This document shows, in pieces, positions 40,973 to 49,161 of a stretch of DNA of 49,161 nucleotides. Position numbers and translations under genes: made by a program. The notes beneath the pieces were generated by a model that had not been told where the DNA came from, ran no database searches, and saw only the letters and a program-made list of their open reading frames with translations. Each line of letters starts with the position of its first letter. Position 1 is the first letter of the stretch. This DNA comes from JACTOJ01 sp032335695 (lineage in GTDB: Bacteria > Bacillota > Clostridia > Clostridiales > Clostridiaceae), in the NCBI RefSeq assembly GCF_032335695.1, contig NZ_JACTOJ010000032.1, positions 1 through 49,161 of the forward strand. The letters run 5' to 3'.

Positions 40973-41178
40973 ATAAAGTTCCTCCTTGTTTAAAATTATG
41001 ACATTAGTATTTGCCAGCAAAAGAAATTGAATGCACAGAAATTAAAAATTGTGCTTTAAAAGCTTTGCTGTTAATTCAAAACTGCGGTAGTATAATTGAA
41101 ATTTATAGAATAAAAATAAAACTTTATATGATATAATGAAAACTAGATAAAATATTTAGTGTTTTTTGGGGGAAATGC

Positions 41179-43413
41179 ATGAAAAAACTGATTAAGATTG
41201 CAAATGCAATAATAATTTTATCTTTGATTATAATATTATTTAATATATTTAACGGTATTGGAAAAAACCATGATTATGTTAAGAACGGAACAATAGATGT
41301 TACGAATATTGAAAACGCATCACCTATAGAATTAAGCGGTACATGGGAATTTTACTGGAATGAGCTTCTATCTTCTAATGGCGAGATATTGGACAAATCG
41401 AAAAAACAAATGGTACAAGTTCCAGCTTACAATTGGAGCCAATATAAAGATAAGCAAGGGAATAAATTGCCTTATGAAGGATATGGTACATATAGGCTTT
41501 TAATAAAAGCTAATATTAATCAGAGATTAGCAATTAAACTCCCCCAAATAAGTACTTCGTATAATCTATGGATTAATGGAAAATTATATTTTTCCAGCGG
41601 TAAAGTCGGTGGAAATAAGAAATTAGCTGAACCAAAGTGGACGACAAATGTAGTTAATTTCACAGCTGAAAAAAATATTAATGAATTAGAATTAGAGGTA
41701 TGTAATTTCAGCTATTATCGCTCAGGTATAACTTTACCAATTATCATAGGAAGTGAAGGTCAGATACAGAAATTAAAATATTCGGGACTGTTTACTGAAG
41801 CGTTTATTTCCGCATTGCTATTTGGAATGTCGATATTTTTCTTTATGTTTTATATTATACACTCTAGAAGCAAACAATACGCTTATCTAGCACTGTATGC
41901 ATTGGCTATTGCTATAAGACCTTTACTTTATGGTGAATGCTACTTTAACTATTTATTTCCTAATATAAGTTTTGATATAAACACTAAAATTTACCTTATA
42001 GATTTCGTTGCGATACAATTATTTTTCCTTTATTTTTATTATCAATATGAAGAACTATTAAATAGAAATGTAGTTCGAGCTTCAGGGATAGCTTTAGGTT
42101 TTATAATTTTTATAGGTATTTTGTTGCCTGTAAAATATATGATATATTCTGCATATTTATGTGAAATTATGATACCTATTACCTTTACTTTGTGCTTTTA
42201 TTTGATATATAAGACTTATAAAAAAGGATATGACTATGCTTTAACTAATTTTTTAAGTGTATTTATGATGGCATTTTTAGCTCTAACAGATGTTTTAAAT
42301 AATAATAAGGTAATTCATCTAAGCATATATTATACTCCAATTTGTATGGTAATAATAACGGGTATTCAAGCATTTTTTCAAGTAGGAATATTTAGAGAAA
42401 GTGCACTTTTGAATGAGAGATTAAGCTACGAAGTTGAAATAAAAAATTTAAAGCTTGAATATGAAACCTTAGAAAGAAAATTGGCAGAAGCGTTAAATCA
42501 AAGCTTAAAATCAATGATGAGTACTTTGGATATTAAGGAATTGCTTATGATTATGGTAAATAATCTTAATAATATTGTTAATTATGATATTTGTGTTATA
42601 ATGCTCAGCGTATCTGAAACGGAGAGCTATATAGTTAGTAAAAGAGAAGATAAAAATGTAAAGTTTTTAAAATATGATACACCTTTTAGATGCAATAAAA
42701 AATTGACTCCAGAAATAACTTATAAATATCTCAATGGTAAAAATTTGATTTCAAAAACCTTAAAGAGAAAAGATAAGTTACTATGTACAATTGATGTGGT
42801 GGCAAGAGAAACAAAATACAATATTGAAGACATAATTCGTCTAGTAGATTTGTATTCAGAGCAATCTGCTCTAATTATAGAAAATGCCGTATCGTATTCG
42901 AAAATAAAGGAATTTGCTGTTTATGATGAGCTTACTAAGTTATATAATAGGCGGCATTTAATGAAGCTTGGGAAACAACAATATGATGAATCTGTAAAGG
43001 AAGGTAGTTTGAATTACGCAGTAGCTATGTTGGATATAGATAATTTTAAAATGACTAATGATACTTACGGACATCTATTTGGAGATGAGGTAATAAAAAA
43101 TGTAGCAGCATTGTGTAAAAGGTACATGCCTTCTAATTCAATCATGGGGAGATATGGCGGCGAGGAATTCATAATATTTTTTAATGGGAGAAGCTTAGAT
43201 AATATTCTAAAGTCCTTAGAAATTTTGAGGGATAAGGCCTCGCAATATAAATATAATTTTATGGAATACCATGGTGTTCAAGTAACTATAAGCATAGGTG
43301 TAGCTGTAAAAAGTGATTATAATCAGCAGCTAATAGATATTATTAATAATTCAGATAAGGCTTTGTACTCTGCTAAGCGAGCAGGAAAAAACTGCATAAA
43401 TATATTTGGATAA
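41179..43413 (+). CDS. 7TMR-DISM diguanylate cyclase with extracellular DISMED2-like domain
   Basis: This 744-residue sensor begins with a membrane helix (~5-25) and an outside jelly-roll domain (~40-195; SGTWEFYWNELL and YGTYRLLIKA fit 7TMR-DISMED2). Seven membrane helices (~205-405), a short coiled coil, a GAF-like region (~440-570) and the GGDEF domain (~580-744) follow. The catalytic loop is GRYGGEEF and RxxD is lacking. DISMED2 resembles carbohydrate-binding folds, so the signal may be a sugar. It starts at ATG 41179 with a poor GGGGGAA site, after a TATGATATAAT extended -10 at about 41128-41138. It is divergent from PFOR. Confidence 0.87.
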   Translation: MKKLIKIANAIIILSLIIILFNIFNGIGKNHDYVKNGTIDVTNIENASPIELSGTWEFYWNELLSSNGEILDKSKKQMVQVPAYNWSQYKDKQGNKLPYEGYGTYRLLIKANINQRLAIKLPQISTSYNLWINGKLYFSSGKVGGNKKLAEPKWTTNVVNFTAEKNINELELEVCNFSYYRSGITLPIIIGSEGQIQKLKYSGLFTEAFISALLFGMSIFFFMFYIIHSRSKQYAYLALYALAIAIRPLLYGECYFNYLFPNISFDINTKIYLIDFVAIQLFFLYFYYQYEELLNRNVVRASGIALGFIIFIGILLPVKYMIYSAYLCEIMIPITFTLCFYLIYKTYKKGYDYALTNFLSVFMMAFLALTDVLNNNKVIHLSIYYTPICMVIITGIQAFFQVGIFRESALLNERLSYEVEIKNLKLEYETLERKLAEALNQSLKSMMSTLDIKELLMIMVNNLNNIVNYDICVIMLSVSETESYIVSKREDKNVKFLKYDTPFRCNKKLTPEITYKYLNGKNLISKTLKRKDKLLCTIDVVARETKYNIEDIIRLVDLYSEQSALIIENAVSYSKIKEFAVYDELTKLYNRRHLMKLGKQQYDESVKEGSLNYAVAMLDIDNFKMTNDTYGHLFGDEVIKNVAALCKRYMPSNSIMGRYGGEEFIIFFNGRSLDNILKSLEILRDKASQYKYNFMEYHGVQVTISIGVAVKSDYNQQLIDIINNSDKALYSAKRAGKNCINIFG

Positions 43414-43479
43414 AATTTACTGCAGGTGATAATTTATATAAAACTAAAAAACTTGGCAGAAATCAAATTTTTATTTAAA

Positions 43480-43562
43480 GTCTATATTTTACTGATTTAT
43501 GAGGCTATGCATTAACGCATAGCTAATTTAATTAGCTGGAATTAAAACATCAATATATAGAC
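43480..43562. repeat. 83-bp nested palindromic element
   Basis: GTCTATAT (43480-43487) and ATATAGAC (43555-43562) enclose GCTATGC-GCATAGC (43504-43523) and the 17-bp palindrome AGCTAATTTAATTAGCT (43521-43537). It is in the 330-bp gap before helD. Next to it is a simple terminator. I see no reading frame. It may be a degenerate repeat, a regulator site or a structured leader. Confidence 0.5.
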
Positions 43563-43566
43563 AAAA

Positions 43567-43596
43567 AAAGCTAAGAATTAGAATCTTAGCTTTGGT
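43567..43596 (+). terminator. Terminator in front of helD
   Basis: AAAGCTAAGA (43567-43576) pairs with TCTTAGCTTT (43584-43593). It ends about 150 bp before helD and probably closes the upstream GGDEF transcript. The rest of this 330-bp gap, apart from the palindromic element at 43480-43562, is AT-rich. Confidence 0.6.
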
Positions 43597-43743
43597 ATTT
43601 ACAAAAGCATAAATTTATAATAAAATTAATAATTAACATTATAATAGCAATAATATCATAACTATAAAAATTATACTATTATAATATCATTAACTGTTAA
43701 CCATGTCAAGTGAATTAATTAAAATTTATGGGAGAGTGATTAA

Positions 43744-45954
43744 ATGGATGATTTTAAAAGCAATTACGAGGAAGAAGATATATATTTAGGAAAAACTCTG
43801 AATATAATTAAAAATAACGTTAATAAAGAAGAAGATGCCATTAATCCTAAATTGTCAAAGCTGTTGAAAAGTGCAAGAGATATGTGGGAGGAAGGAGCAC
43901 ATTCATCTTATGAATTTGAAAAAATTCCAGAGATGAATCAATATTTACAGGAACTAAAAAGCCATGAAAGGGATTACGGAAGTACTATAAAAAAGATTGA
44001 TCGTTATAATAGAATGCTGAAATCTCCTTACTTTGGAAGATTTGATTTTATAGAAAGGGGTGAACTTGAAGCAGAAAAAATTTATGTTGGATTATATAAT
44101 CTTATGGATGATACTGAAAATGATATTTATGTGTATGATTGGAGAGCGCCCCTATGCAGTATATTTTATAGAAATGAATTGGGTAAGGCAAATTATAGGT
44201 CACCCATAGGAGTGATAGAGGGAGAAGTTAGCTTAAAAAGACAATATAAAATAGAGGATTCTAAGCTGAAGTATTTTTTTGACAGCAGTATAACCATAAA
44301 TGATGAAATGCTTCAGGAAGTTCTATCAAGAAATTCATCTCCTAAGATGAAGAGCATAGTAGAGACCATTCAAAAAGAACAGGATATAGCTATAAGAGAT
44401 ACTGAAAACGAACTGCTGATAGTTCAGGGAGCTGCAGGCAGTGGAAAAACTTCTATTGCGCTTCATAGAATAGCTTTTTTACTCTATGAAGGATTGAAAT
44501 CCAAATTGAATATAAATAATATTGTGGTTATTTCTCCAAACTCATTATTTAGTGAATATATTTCAGATGTGCTGCCAGAGCTAGGAGAAGAAAATGTTAA
44601 ACAGCTGACTATAGATAATTTTATAGAGAACGAAAAAAGACAGCAGCAAATGGAAAGTATTATAAGCCTTCAAGGAAAAAAAGAGTTTTTTATTAGACTT
44701 GAAAGTATAAAATTTAAAAGTTCAGAGGAGTTTGTAATAATACTAGATAGATTTATAGAATATTGGGAAAGAAAAATTAATCCTTTTAGAGATATATACT
44801 ATAATGGAAAAATTGCTATAAAGGCAGATGAAATAAAAAATATGTTTCTCAATAATAAAATAAATATGCCTGCAGCAAAAAGGCTTAAAAGGATAGAAAA
44901 TATTATTTTAGAAAAAATTCATTCAATGCGTAAAGCTAGATTAGATACCATCGAAAAGGTGGTGACTGCTGTTACAGAAGATCATATCCTTGAAATTAAA
45001 TCTTTTAGCAGATTGTTAGCCGTTAAGGAAGCTAATAGGCTTATGAAATATATTAAAGGCTTTACTGAAATAGAAGAGTTAAATTTATATAAGGGTCTAT
45101 TTAATGATAGAACTCTATTTTATAGATTGGCTAAAGGTTTAGAGCTTCCAGCTTCCATAGAAGAAATTATAAATTATACAAAGGAAAAACTAAATAGACA
45201 TGTTATATTTCACGAGGATGAGCTTTCAATGCTGTGCATGAAATTAAAACTCAGAGGAAATGATGAATTTGGAGAAATTAGGCAGGTAGTGATAGATGAA
45301 GCACAGGATTATTATCCCATACATTATCATATTTTTAATCTACTATTTAAAAACGCTAGGTATACGGTGGTAGGAGATATAAATCAAACTTTAGAGAAGC
45401 CAGGGAATGAGGAAATATATGAATATATAAATCACATATTTAATAAGAAAAAGTCTGTAAAGCTAACTTTAAATAAAAGCTACAGATCCTCCTATGAAAT
45501 TAGTTCTTTTAATCAGAAACTTATAGGAAAAACAGATGATAGTATTTCTTTTGATAGGCATGAAGCATACCCACAGGTTAAAGCAGCAGATAATTTACAG
45601 ATGCTTAATGAAAATATTTGTATGGATATAAATAAGTTTTTTCAAAAAGGATATAAATCTATAGCTATAATAACAAAATCTCAGCAGGAAGCAGAAAATG
45701 TAAAGCAACAGCTTCAAGAGTCAATAAATGTGGTTACATTAAATGATAAAAGTTATAAAAATATAAGAGGTTCTGCAGTAGTTATACCAGCTTATTTAGC
45801 CAAAGGATTGGAATTTGATGCAGTAATTATATATGAGGTATCAAAGGAAAAATATAAAAGCGATTTTGATAAGCGGCTTTTATATATAGGATGTACAAGA
45901 GCCTTACATCAATTAGTATTATATTATGTAGGTGATAAGAGTAATTTTATTTAA
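43744..45954 (+). CDS. helD: HelD-type superfamily 1 helicase/RNA polymerase-recycling motor
   Basis: HelD proteins bind stalled RNA polymerase and use ATP to release it. The 736-residue chain has an N-terminal coiled arm (~1-95), the family segment YDWRAPLCSIFYRNE (~135-150), Walker A GAAGSGKTS (Lys235), the Walker B-type VVIDEAQDYYPIHYHIF, TVVGDINQT, SYRSSYEI and the C-terminal AKGLEFDAVII, YIGCTRALHQLVLYY. The order is that of UvrD/Rep-like helicases with the HelD arms. It starts at ATG 43744 after GGGAGAGTGA. It converges on the LysR gene with an 11-bp gap and no terminator between them. Confidence 0.9.
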   Translation: MDDFKSNYEEEDIYLGKTLNIIKNNVNKEEDAINPKLSKLLKSARDMWEEGAHSSYEFEKIPEMNQYLQELKSHERDYGSTIKKIDRYNRMLKSPYFGRFDFIERGELEAEKIYVGLYNLMDDTENDIYVYDWRAPLCSIFYRNELGKANYRSPIGVIEGEVSLKRQYKIEDSKLKYFFDSSITINDEMLQEVLSRNSSPKMKSIVETIQKEQDIAIRDTENELLIVQGAAGSGKTSIALHRIAFLLYEGLKSKLNINNIVVISPNSLFSEYISDVLPELGEENVKQLTIDNFIENEKRQQQMESIISLQGKKEFFIRLESIKFKSSEEFVIILDRFIEYWERKINPFRDIYYNGKIAIKADEIKNMFLNNKINMPAAKRLKRIENIILEKIHSMRKARLDTIEKVVTAVTEDHILEIKSFSRLLAVKEANRLMKYIKGFTEIEELNLYKGLFNDRTLFYRLAKGLELPASIEEIINYTKEKLNRHVIFHEDELSMLCMKLKLRGNDEFGEIRQVVIDEAQDYYPIHYHIFNLLFKNARYTVVGDINQTLEKPGNEEIYEYINHIFNKKKSVKLTLNKSYRSSYEISSFNQKLIGKTDDSISFDRHEAYPQVKAADNLQMLNENICMDINKFFQKGYKSIAIITKSQQEAENVKQQLQESINVVTLNDKSYKNIRGSAVVIPAYLAKGLEFDAVIIYEVSKEKYKSDFDKRLLYIGCTRALHQLVLYYVGDKSNFI

Positions 45955-45965
45955 AGCACATGTAA

Positions 45966-46832
45966 TCAGAAATTTTCAATCATAAATTTTTTGAAATTTT
46001 CGCAGGCTGAAGACATATATTTTTCTTTATTCCAGCATAAAACTATCTTCATAGAAGCATTTACATCTTTTAATTTAAGTACTTTATAAGGTTCATTGAT
46101 GTAGGCTTTAGTTACTGATAGAGGTACTAAGCATATTCCACGTTCCAGCATTAGAATTTCGTACATTAAAGCGTCATCGACTTCAAATATGACCTTAGGA
46201 GTGAAACCTGCACTAAGACATAAATCGTCTGTCAATTTTCTGTAACTATATCCGTTAGCGAGAGCTATAAAATCTTCGTTTTCTGCGTCGCTTAAGTTTA
46301 TTTCATCATTTTTAGCCAATCTATGATTAAGAGGTACCACCAATACTATTTCGTCTTCTCTTAAAATAGTAAAGCTAATCTGAGGATGATATACGGGAGG
46401 TGTTCCAATACAGAAATCAATCTCTCCCTTAAGCAGATCGTTTTTCATTTCCTCCATGGTATTAAAATATTGATGTACTGTTATTTCTGGATGCGCATAT
46501 AGAAAATCTCTAAGAATGCCTCTCAATATTCTAGTATTACTGGTAACTATAGATATACTTTTTAAATTTGAAGCTAAAGCATCCTTTATCTCATTCTTAG
46601 AGTCTTCTATTTCATTAAATATATTATTTACGTGTTTTAAGAAAATTTCTCCTATTTTATTAAGCTCTATATTTCGTCCTCTTCTGGTGAAAAGAGGGGT
46701 GCCTAATTCTTCCTCTAGTCTTGAAATCATAATGCTTAAAGAAGGCTGACTTATATTTAATATTTTTGCAGCATTAGTTATATGCTGAAGCTCAGCTACA
46801 GTTTGAAAATATTTAAGTTGAAGAAGTTCCAT
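45966..46832 (-). CDS. LysR-family transcriptional regulator
   Basis: This 288-residue regulator has the N-terminal winged helix-turn-helix (LKYFQTVAELQHITNAAKIL, then ISQPSLSIMISRLEEELGTPLF) and a C-terminal periplasmic-binding-like effector domain (EIDFCIGTPPVY, LVVPLNHRLA, MLERGICLVPLS). It starts at ATG 46832. The target is unknown: it shares no divergent promoter with a structural gene. A repeat fragment lies just upstream, and the YhgE gene beyond it is cut off by a terminator. The effector and function are not inferable. Confidence 0.88.
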   Translation of the reverse strand: MELLQLKYFQTVAELQHITNAAKILNISQPSLSIMISRLEEELGTPLFTRRGRNIELNKIGEIFLKHVNNIFNEIEDSKNEIKDALASNLKSISIVTSNTRILRGILRDFLYAHPEITVHQYFNTMEEMKNDLLKGEIDFCIGTPPVYHPQISFTILREDEIVLVVPLNHRLAKNDEINLSDAENEDFIALANGYSYRKLTDDLCLSAGFTPKVIFEVDDALMYEILMLERGICLVPLSVTKAYINEPYKVLKLKDVNASMKIVLCWNKEKYMSSACENFKKFMIENF

Positions 46833-46888
46833 ATGTTAACACTCCATTATTTAATTTTGTACAGAGCTTTGTTTTGATCGGTGAAAGC

Positions 46889-46917
46889 CTTTATCAACAT
46901 TCTTTTAAACATAGCCT
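46889..46917 (-). repeat. Fragment of the dispersed repeat family
   Basis: GCCTTTATCAACATTCTTTTAAACATAGCCT resembles the junction at 28198-28220 (TATCAACATTTTAAAACATAGCC). The GTTGATAAAGGC at its left end, on the minus strand, equals 28031-28042 of the 178-bp element. It is just upstream of the LysR start. Confidence 0.55.
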
Positions 46918-46949
46918 AGTATAAAGTAAATAATATAGCAAAAAAATAT

Positions 46950-46979
46950 AAGTTACAAGTTTATTTTTACTTGTAACTT
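46950..46979 (-). terminator. Terminator after the YhgE/Pip gene
   Basis: AAGTTACAAGT and ACTTGTAACTT form an 11-bp stem. On the minus strand it is followed by ATATTTTTTT. It lies 10 bp after the stop codon. Confidence 0.85.
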
Positions 46980-46989
46980 ATATAAATAA

Positions 46990-49065
46990 TTAAGCAGCCT
47001 TAGCATTTTGCATTTTTTGCGGAGTTTTCTTATTTCTTATTATATTTATTAATAAGGAAAAAGCTATAAATATTATCATGAAAATTAATAGCACAATAAT
47101 ATTTTTGTCATATACTGATGAATTTATACCACTTATGACCATTCTTAAGGAACTTACAGAATAAGTCATAGGAATAAATTTATTTATGATTCTATAAAAT
47201 GCTGGAGCAGTTTCTATAGGAAAAGTTCCTGCGCAAGAAGCTAATTGAAACAGGAATACAATAAACATAATAGGAGTGCCTATAATTCCTAAAGCACTGG
47301 TTACCCCATAGATTATACTAAAGAAAACTATAGCCGTAAAAATGTTATTTAAATAAAAAGTAACTGTATTTGCTACATCCATTTTTATGAAAGCTATCAT
47401 AACAAAACTTAAAAGCAGGGCTTGTACGGATGCGATAAGGCTTCCAAAAATAAATTTACCTAAGAAGCTATTTATATATTTGCTTTCATCCTTCAATTTC
47501 TTTAATATGGAGAAGAGTAAATTAATAAACATAGCGCCAAGCCAAAGTGATAATGACATAAAGTAAGGTGCTAATCCTTCCCCGTAGTATTTGACTTTAT
47601 TTATAGATTTGTCAGTTAGTACAATTGGATCAGAAATAAAATCAGACATAGCATCAGATGTAAATTTTAAATTATTATTGATTTTGTTATAACCTTCCTG
47701 CAATCCACTGGTTAATTTACTGCTTCCTGTATTTATAGAGTTTATACCGTTGTTTAAACTTGAAACTCCATCATCTAATTTAGAAACTCCAGAATAAAGC
47801 TCAGAGGTTTTCTCTGTAACTGTATTTAAGCCGTTCAGCAAAGATGTGTTACCTGATTCTAGAGCGGATGCACCTTGAAGAAGCTTATTAGCCCCATCTA
47901 AAGCTGTAGTTTGACTGGAGCTAACTGTATCAGCTAATGTCTGAGTTCCTGCAGACACAGCATCAGCTCCTTGCTGAAGATTATTAAGCCCAGTTATTAA
48001 TGGAGTAAGTTGATTGCTAGTACTTCTTAGCGGAGAACTAATATTTGTTTTTATATCACTGTTTTTTATTGCATTGGTGATTTGAGAAGCCTTTTCTATA
48101 TTATTTATATCTTCTGTGCTGAAACTTCCTTTAGAAGTAAAATCAGCTACTGCTGACTGCAATAGGGTGTTAGCAGTTCCTAAATTCTGTGCTACAGAAT
48201 CTATTCCGTCTGCTGCTTTATTTAAGCCTTCAGATAATTTAGTTTGAGTTGTCTCAGCTCCTTCTTTAGCCTGAGTTACTCCTACAGATACTTGTTTTGC
48301 TCCTCCAGTGAGAGCACTAAGCCCTTCATTGCCTTGAGAAAAAGCGGTTTTAAATTTATTTAGACCGTCTTTTAGGGAACTTGTACCATTCAGTATTTGC
48401 TGCTGGGCTGTGGATATTTTTTTTAGACCATCATGGAGGCTGCCTATTCCTGCTAAGGCAGTGTCCATACCATTTTTTATTGTGGTGCCACCATTAAATA
48501 AATCACTGCTGCCTTTTTCAATTTGAGCTGATCCATCTGCAGCGGTTTTTAAAGGATCTTTCATATTGTAAAGATTGTCTACTAATACTTTGGATAAATT
48601 TTTCTGAAGATTTTCTGATATGCTGGTTTTTATACTTTGGGCAACCTTTGAAGATACTTGGGAAAATACATAGTTTTTTCCTATGTTTGCTTCATAGATT
48701 ATTTCAGGTTTAACTATTTTACCATCTTTTACATCTGATATCTTCTTTGAAAAGTCCTCAGGGATAATTATCATTGCATAATACTTGCTTCCTTCTACGC
48801 CGTTTTTGGCATCCTCATAATTTGTAAAAGTCCAATGCACTTGAGTATTATCCTTTAGTTTGTTTTTAAGATCTTCTCCTATGCTGTATTTTTCATCATC
48901 TTTATATACTTGCTTGTCCAAATTTACAAAGGCTACAGGAACATTGTCTACTCCTCCGTAGGTGTCCCAAAAAGCTTTAAGATATATTGAAGAATAAAGC
49001 ATAGGAATAATTATTACTGCGATTAACGCTACGATTAAAATTTTAAAAGTTTTGCTTTTTTTCAT
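46990..49065 (-). CDS. YhgE/Pip family membrane protein
   Basis: This 691-residue protein resembles the phage-infection protein Pip and YhgE. An N-terminal membrane helix (~7-27) leads to an outside region with DTYGGVDNVPVAFVNLDKQ, the Pip signature. A long stretch (~180-480) carries repeats of the form L-x-x-G-x-x-x-L, which form coiled stalks, such as LSGLTGGAKQVSVG-like and NNGINSINTGSSKLTSG. The C-terminus has about five or six membrane helices of ABC-2 type. Members act as phage receptors or in export of cell-surface molecules. It starts at ATG 49065 after GAGGGAGTG. No ABC ATPase gene is visible nearby. Confidence 0.88.
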   Translation of the reverse strand: MKKSKTFKILIVALIAVIIIPMLYSSIYLKAFWDTYGGVDNVPVAFVNLDKQVYKDDEKYSIGEDLKNKLKDNTQVHWTFTNYEDAKNGVEGSKYYAMIIIPEDFSKKISDVKDGKIVKPEIIYEANIGKNYVFSQVSSKVAQSIKTSISENLQKNLSKVLVDNLYNMKDPLKTAADGSAQIEKGSSDLFNGGTTIKNGMDTALAGIGSLHDGLKKISTAQQQILNGTSSLKDGLNKFKTAFSQGNEGLSALTGGAKQVSVGVTQAKEGAETTQTKLSEGLNKAADGIDSVAQNLGTANTLLQSAVADFTSKGSFSTEDINNIEKASQITNAIKNSDIKTNISSPLRSTSNQLTPLITGLNNLQQGADAVSAGTQTLADTVSSSQTTALDGANKLLQGASALESGNTSLLNGLNTVTEKTSELYSGVSKLDDGVSSLNNGINSINTGSSKLTSGLQEGYNKINNNLKFTSDAMSDFISDPIVLTDKSINKVKYYGEGLAPYFMSLSLWLGAMFINLLFSILKKLKDESKYINSFLGKFIFGSLIASVQALLLSFVMIAFIKMDVANTVTFYLNNIFTAIVFFSIIYGVTSALGIIGTPIMFIVFLFQLASCAGTFPIETAPAFYRIINKFIPMTYSVSSLRMVISGINSSVYDKNIIVLLIFMIIFIAFSLLINIIRNKKTPQKMQNAKAA

Positions 49066-49161
49066 TCGTTCACTCCCTCATAAATATTTTATAAATATAT
49101 ATTAGTATTAAAATTACATAGAGTCCAATATATATTTGTATATAAATTGATATAATATATT

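Noticed and set aside
40973..41020. 16-residue N-terminal extension of PFOR
   Set aside because: No ribosome site at 41020; AAGGAGG before ATG 40972 marks the start.

Overview
The window looks like chromosomal DNA of a low-GC, spore-forming anaerobic Firmicute, most likely Clostridium in the strict sense. The supports are the very AT-rich sequence, strong GGAGG-type ribosome binding sites with frequent TTG/GTG starts, a one-chain pyruvate:ferredoxin oxidoreductase, hybrid-cluster protein, a T-box leader, a DUF3787-like mini-gene and a YhgE/Pip protein. I cannot name the species. I see no rRNA, tRNA, CRISPR array, transposase or prophage module.

Layout. 1-3.2 kb: the N-terminal part of a secreted choice-of-anchor A adhesin with SpaA/CnaB repeats (minus strand, cut by the window edge), then a DUF4885-like unknown and a YciI-like protein. 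3.2-8.9 kb: 3-methyladenine glycosylase (tag), hydroxylamine reductase (hcp), isopentenyl-PP isomerase (idi) and a 7TM-PAS-GAF-GGDEF protein. 8.9-10.4 kb (minus): a KAS III-like enzyme with unusual active-site positions and a small STAS-like protein. 10.7-13 kb: a D-2-hydroxyacid dehydrogenase plus aminotransferase operon. 13-17 kb: a signalling operon (HD-GYP, hybrid histidine kinase, lone receiver). 17-20 kb: xpt, a ferritin-like protein, an esterase, a rhodanese and a C_GCAxxG_C_C protein. 20-21.5 kb (minus): a TetR plus APH-fold kinase pair with a candidate operator. 21.5-31.8 kb: a glycan-use region. An AraC regulator diverges from a GH31-GH74 operon that fits xyloglucan oligosaccharide breakdown in the cytoplasm. 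It is followed by a GNAT acetyltransferase, a palindromic repeat element, a secreted serpin, a SASA-type esterase and a small amidase. 31.8-37.4 kb: an MFS exporter, a GGDEF/HD-GYP protein, and a T-box-controlled glutamyl-tRNA synthetase followed by a mini-gene. 37.4-49 kb: PFOR (minus), a 7TMR-DISM GGDEF protein, HelD, a LysR regulator and YhgE/Pip.

Themes. Five proteins carry c-di-GMP turnover domains or the signalling cassette tied to them. The three GGDEF domains all lack the RxxD inhibitory site. The two glycosidases show no export signal, so imported oligosaccharides are the likely substrate.

The least-explained DNA is a family of intergenic palindromic repeats. It comprises a 178-bp element with imperfect 39-bp terminal inverted repeats (28029-28206), an adjoining 50-70 bp repeat that recurs at 5721-5770 and, inverted, at 1649-1698, and a related fragment near 46889. 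This is my best candidate for something undescribed in the window.
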